A stretch of 8,168 bases of DNA from Thermocaproicibacter sp036741535 (lineage in GTDB: Bacteria; Bacillota; Clostridia; Oscillospirales; Acutalibacteraceae). Location: the NCBI GenBank assembly GCA_036741535.1, contig DAINSB010000110.1:1-8168 (forward strand), in the 5' to 3' direction. The position numbers and the translations under genes are program-made. The notes below the pieces were generated by a model. That model was not told where the DNA came from, did no database searches, and saw only the letters and a list, made by a program, of their open reading frames with translations. This document shows, one piece after another, positions 6,519 to 8,168 of the stretch (positions are counted from its first letter, which is position 1; each line of letters opens with the position of its first letter).

Positions 6519-6722
6519 ATGAGCGCAGTTTTAAGGGGCATCAAAAACCGCTTCTGATCACGCTGACTCTGCTCGTGATCTGCGGATTCGCTTATCCCCT
6601 GTTGAATGACGGGAATCAGCCGGATCTTTTTCCCGCGTCAGGCGGGCGGCAGCCCCGCGTCGGCCGGGGTCCAGATTCTGCCTGGCGGGCCCTCTCGCAT
6701 TTTCGGATTTTTTGCGTTATAA
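6519..6722 (+). pseudogene. kdpC: kdpC remnant, two compensating frameshifts and C-terminal loss
   Basis: GGGAGGT (6504-6510, 8-nt spacer) leads to ATG at 6519, reading MSAVLRGIKN, a typical KdpC start. In that frame a TGA follows two codons later. The conserved helix LLITLTLLVICGFAYPLL continues one base out of frame, as after loss of one base in the AAAAACC stretch (about 6545-6553). At 6603-6607 the original frame returns (TGISRIFFPRQAGGS), as if one A was gained. After about 45 residues similarity ends and the frame closes at TAA (6720-6722). KdpC is normally about 190-200 residues, so the periplasmic/peripheral part that contacts KdpA and KdpB is missing. The -1/+1 pair could be sequencing error, but the truncation could not. 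Confidence 0.85.
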
Positions 6723-6723
6723 T
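6718..6723 (+). promoter_or_regulatory. possible -10 box for the downstream gene
   Basis: A perfect TATAAT (6718-6723) overlaps the stop of the kdpC remnant and precedes the unknown gene by about 95 bp. The hexamer 17 bp upstream (TCGCAT) is a poor -35, and there is no TGn extension. The local sequence 6700-6740 is AT-rich in a GC-rich region. Confidence 0.35.
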
Positions 6724-6817
6724 GTAACAAATATCTTGGAAAACGGGGGTGCGGATGGCGCGGCGAATTTGGGACTGCTACGCCGCGCTGCGATCCCGGG
6801 CGAGTAGGGGGGCGGGG

Positions 6818-7941
6818 ATGTTGCTGGAATTTATGAAATTTGAGATCGGCGGCTTTTTCGGCGGGTACACGACCGTGNNNNNNNNNNGGAGATCCATGTG
6901 CGTGGCGGGCGGGTCTTCTACTCCGTTTTCGCGGGGATGTCTCCGGGGGAACCCGTGCTGCCCGAAACGCGCCTGCCGAAAAAAGCCGGCGAAGCGGCGC
7001 TTTCCCTTCTTGCGGACGCGCACGTCGGCCGCTGGCGTTCCGCCTACGGGTCGGAGGAGCCGATCTGCGACGGGATACAATGGAGCCTGGAGTACAAGGA
7101 AGCGGATAAGCGGTGCCGCCACATCGCCGGCGACAACGCCTACCCGCCCGACTGGGAGGATTTCCTGGAGGCGGCGGACGCTCTGGCCCCGGCAGCGAGG
7201 CTGATCGACCCGGAACGCCTGGAGCGCGTTGAGCTGATCTACCGCCGCCGCGCGGAAACCGGCCCGGGGGACCCCGCTCCGGTGCCGGAAACGGCCCGGG
7301 ACCACACGGAGACGCTGACCCTCGACAGAAAGGCGGGGACGCTGACTTACCGGCGGGCCGACGGCGCCGGCCGCGCCGTCGGCCATGCGTATCGGGCGTG
7401 GGACGACGTGGCCGACCTTCTCGATGCCTGCGGGACCTTTTTCGGACGCCCGGGCGATGCCGGCCCTGCCGAAAGCGGCGGGGGATCCCCCGTTTTGTCG
7501 ATGGAGTGGACCCGGCACGACGGCGAACACGGAACCTGCGAGCGCGGCTACAGCCGCCGCGGACTCCCGGGCTGGTGGGGGGAACTGCTCCACGACCTCA
7601 GTCGGTTCATGTCGTTTTACGGCCTGTTCGGGGAGATCTTCGATTCCGGCCGGTTCCGGCACGGCGTGCAGGCGGGTGAATGCATCTATTGCAGCGTCGA
7701 ATTTGCCCCCGGCTCGAAAACCTATTACTACCGCACCGACGACGATTCGCTGAAGGTACGCGACCGGGTGGTCGTCCCCGTGGGGAACGACGGCGGCGAA
7801 CGGACCGCGACCGTTGTCGCTGTCGAATATTTCCCGGAGGAAAGCGTCCCGCTCCCGCTGGACCGGACCAAATCCATTCTCCGCAGGCTGGACGGACCAT
7901 TTTCTCCTTCTTGCGGAGGGCGGCCCCGCGTGTTGTACTGA
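6818..7941 (+). CDS. protein of unknown function, interrupted by an assembly gap
   Basis: From ATG 6818 the frame gives MLLEFMKFEIGGFFGGYTTV up to the N run. After the gap EIHVRGGRVFYSVFAGM continues smoothly in sense but in a different nominal frame, because the 10 Ns are a placeholder. The whole is one gene of about 370 residues or more. I do not recognise a named family. Three stretches look like degenerate repeats: about 7069-7185 (DGIQWSLEY ... NAYPPDWEDFL), 7321-7443 (GTLTYRR ... YRAWDDVADLL) and 7501-7623 (MEWTRHDG ... GLPGWWGELL). Each has a beta-hairpin-like part followed by a Trp-containing helix. The C-terminal ~85 residues contain CSVEF, YYYRTDDDSLKV, VVVPVG and PLDRTKSIL, a small beta-rich module I recall from other Clostridia hypothetical proteins. 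No signal peptide or membrane helix is seen. Alternative starts are ATG 6755 and ATG 6833; 6818 has AGGGGGG upstream. Confidence 0.75.
6878..6887. other. assembly gap (10 Ns)
   Basis: Ten undetermined bases join two contig ends inside a gene. The number is a conventional placeholder, so the true gap length and the reading frame across it are unknown. The protein sense on both sides fits one gene, so the joined contigs are probably truly adjacent. Confidence 0.97.
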
Positions 7942-7943
7942 CA

Positions 7944-7963
7944 GATTTTTCGACCTGAAAATC
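7944..7963. repeat. inverted repeat just after the unknown gene
   Basis: GATTTT (7944-7949) pairs with AAAATC (7958-7963) around an 8-nt loop, starting 3 bp after the stop codon. The stem is AT-rich and weak, with no T-tract after it on the plus strand. It could be a poor terminator or part of the control region of the next gene. Confidence 0.4.
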
Positions 7964-7980
7964 GCCCTTGCATAAAGGGC
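7964..7980. repeat. perfect 6-bp inverted repeat overlapping a -35 box
   Basis: GCCCTT (7964-7969) and AAGGGC (7975-7980) flank GCATA. The repeat begins immediately after the preceding one and covers the -35 element of the downstream promoter, so it is a candidate operator. Alternatively it is part of a two-hairpin transcription end signal for the upstream gene. Confidence 0.45.
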
Positions 7981-7996
7981 CGTATCATGCTTTAAT
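7968..7996 (+). promoter_or_regulatory. promoter of the FMN-binding protein gene
   Basis: TTGCAT (7968-7973) and TTTAAT (7991-7996) are 17 bp apart. The -10 matches consensus at 5 of 6 positions and is preceded by TGC (7988-7990), giving an extended -10. The transcript would start near 8003, with about 50 nt of leader before the ATG at 8053. Confidence 0.6.
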
Positions 7997-8052
7997 AGAA
8001 GGTGAGACGACCCGAATGCAGGCCGGTCCCGAAATAAAAGGAGGCAGGATCC

Positions 8053-8168
8053 ATGCAGGAAGTTTACGAGTTTTTAAAACGGTGCGGCACCTATTATCTT
8101 GCGACGGAAGAAAGGGATCAGCCGCGGGTCCGCCCGTTTGGAACGGTCAACCTCTTTGAAAACAGGCT
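8053..8168 (+). CDS. pyridoxamine 5'-phosphate oxidase-like FMN-binding protein, N-terminal part
   Basis: A strong AAGGAGG (8038-8044) with an 8-nt spacer fixes the ATG. The visible 38 complete codons give MQEVYEFLKRCGTYYLATEE, followed by DQPRVRPFGTVNLFENR. The pattern FL...TYYLATE...QPRVRPFG is the start of the split-barrel PNPOx-like flavin-binding family, in which the R-x-R-P-F/FG strand lines the FMN site. Family members are small (about 130-150 residue) cytoplasmic FMN or F420 proteins of mostly unknown substrate; few are true PNP oxidases. The rest of the gene is outside the window. It has its own promoter and so is probably not co-transcribed with the upstream unknown gene. Confidence 0.85.
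   Translation, partial: MQEVYEFLKRCGTYYLATEERDQPRVRPFGTVNLFENR

Noticed and set aside
5460..6722. A novel minimal or fused Kdp transporter encoded by the compact kdp ORFs
   Set aside because: Frames change between the pieces, KdpB lacks the hinge and N-terminal domains, KdpC has frameshifts and a lost C-terminus, and KdpA lacks its selectivity-filter repeats; decay or misassembly fits better.
6778..7662. Minus-strand open frame opposite the unknown gene, running through the Ns
   Set aside because: Proline/arginine-rich shadow with no ribosome site; plus-strand composition and continuity across the gap are better.

Overview
The window is GC-rich (roughly 60-65% by eye). It looks like a chromosomal scaffold from a high-GC Firmicute, most likely a Clostridia/Oscillospirales-type gut or anaerobic bacterium. 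The reasons are strong AGGAGG-type ribosome binding sites, Clostridia-like Kdp protein sequences, an HI0933/BaiN-type flavoprotein, and a hypothetical protein of a style common in that group. This placement is inference; no marker gene fixes the taxon. A run of 10 Ns (6878-6887) shows that the sequence is a draft scaffold, possibly metagenomic, so apparent gene damage could be partly assembly error.

Layout. Positions 1-104 hold the 5' part of a tRNA-Gln(CTG) on the minus strand, running off the left edge, with a near-perfect sigma-70/sigma-A promoter. Positions 104-273 hold only GC-rich inverted repeats. Positions 274-2315 (minus) are a two-gene, translationally coupled operon: an HI0933/BaiN-family flavoprotein followed by a PhzF-family isomerase, driven by a promoter at 2356-2384. 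Positions 2439-5129 (minus) encode a complete KdpD potassium/turgor sensor kinase. Just after its end lies a strong ribosome binding site with an ATG that overlaps the kdpD stop, where kdpE would be expected. Only a 30-codon ORF remains there, and no response regulator follows.

Divergent from kdpD, positions 5360-6722 (plus) carry a collapsed kdp potassium-pump operon. It consists of a candidate regulatory region with phased TTTA motifs, a tiny kdpA remnant, a kdpB that keeps the DKTGT phosphorylation site but lacks its N-terminal third and most of its second half, a 29-residue single-membrane-segment peptide, and a kdpC N-terminal piece with two compensating frameshifts. The window therefore holds an intact sensor beside a ruined effector pump and a missing response regulator.

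Positions 6818-7941 (plus) encode an unrecognised protein interrupted by the N gap, with degenerate internal repeats and a small basic/beta-rich C-terminal segment. After two adjacent small inverted repeats and a promoter (7964-7996), the start of a pyridoxamine-5'-phosphate-oxidase-like FMN-binding protein runs off the right edge. I found no CRISPR array, transposase, rRNA or recognisable riboswitch. The main biological point is the decayed kdp locus with its surviving KdpD.
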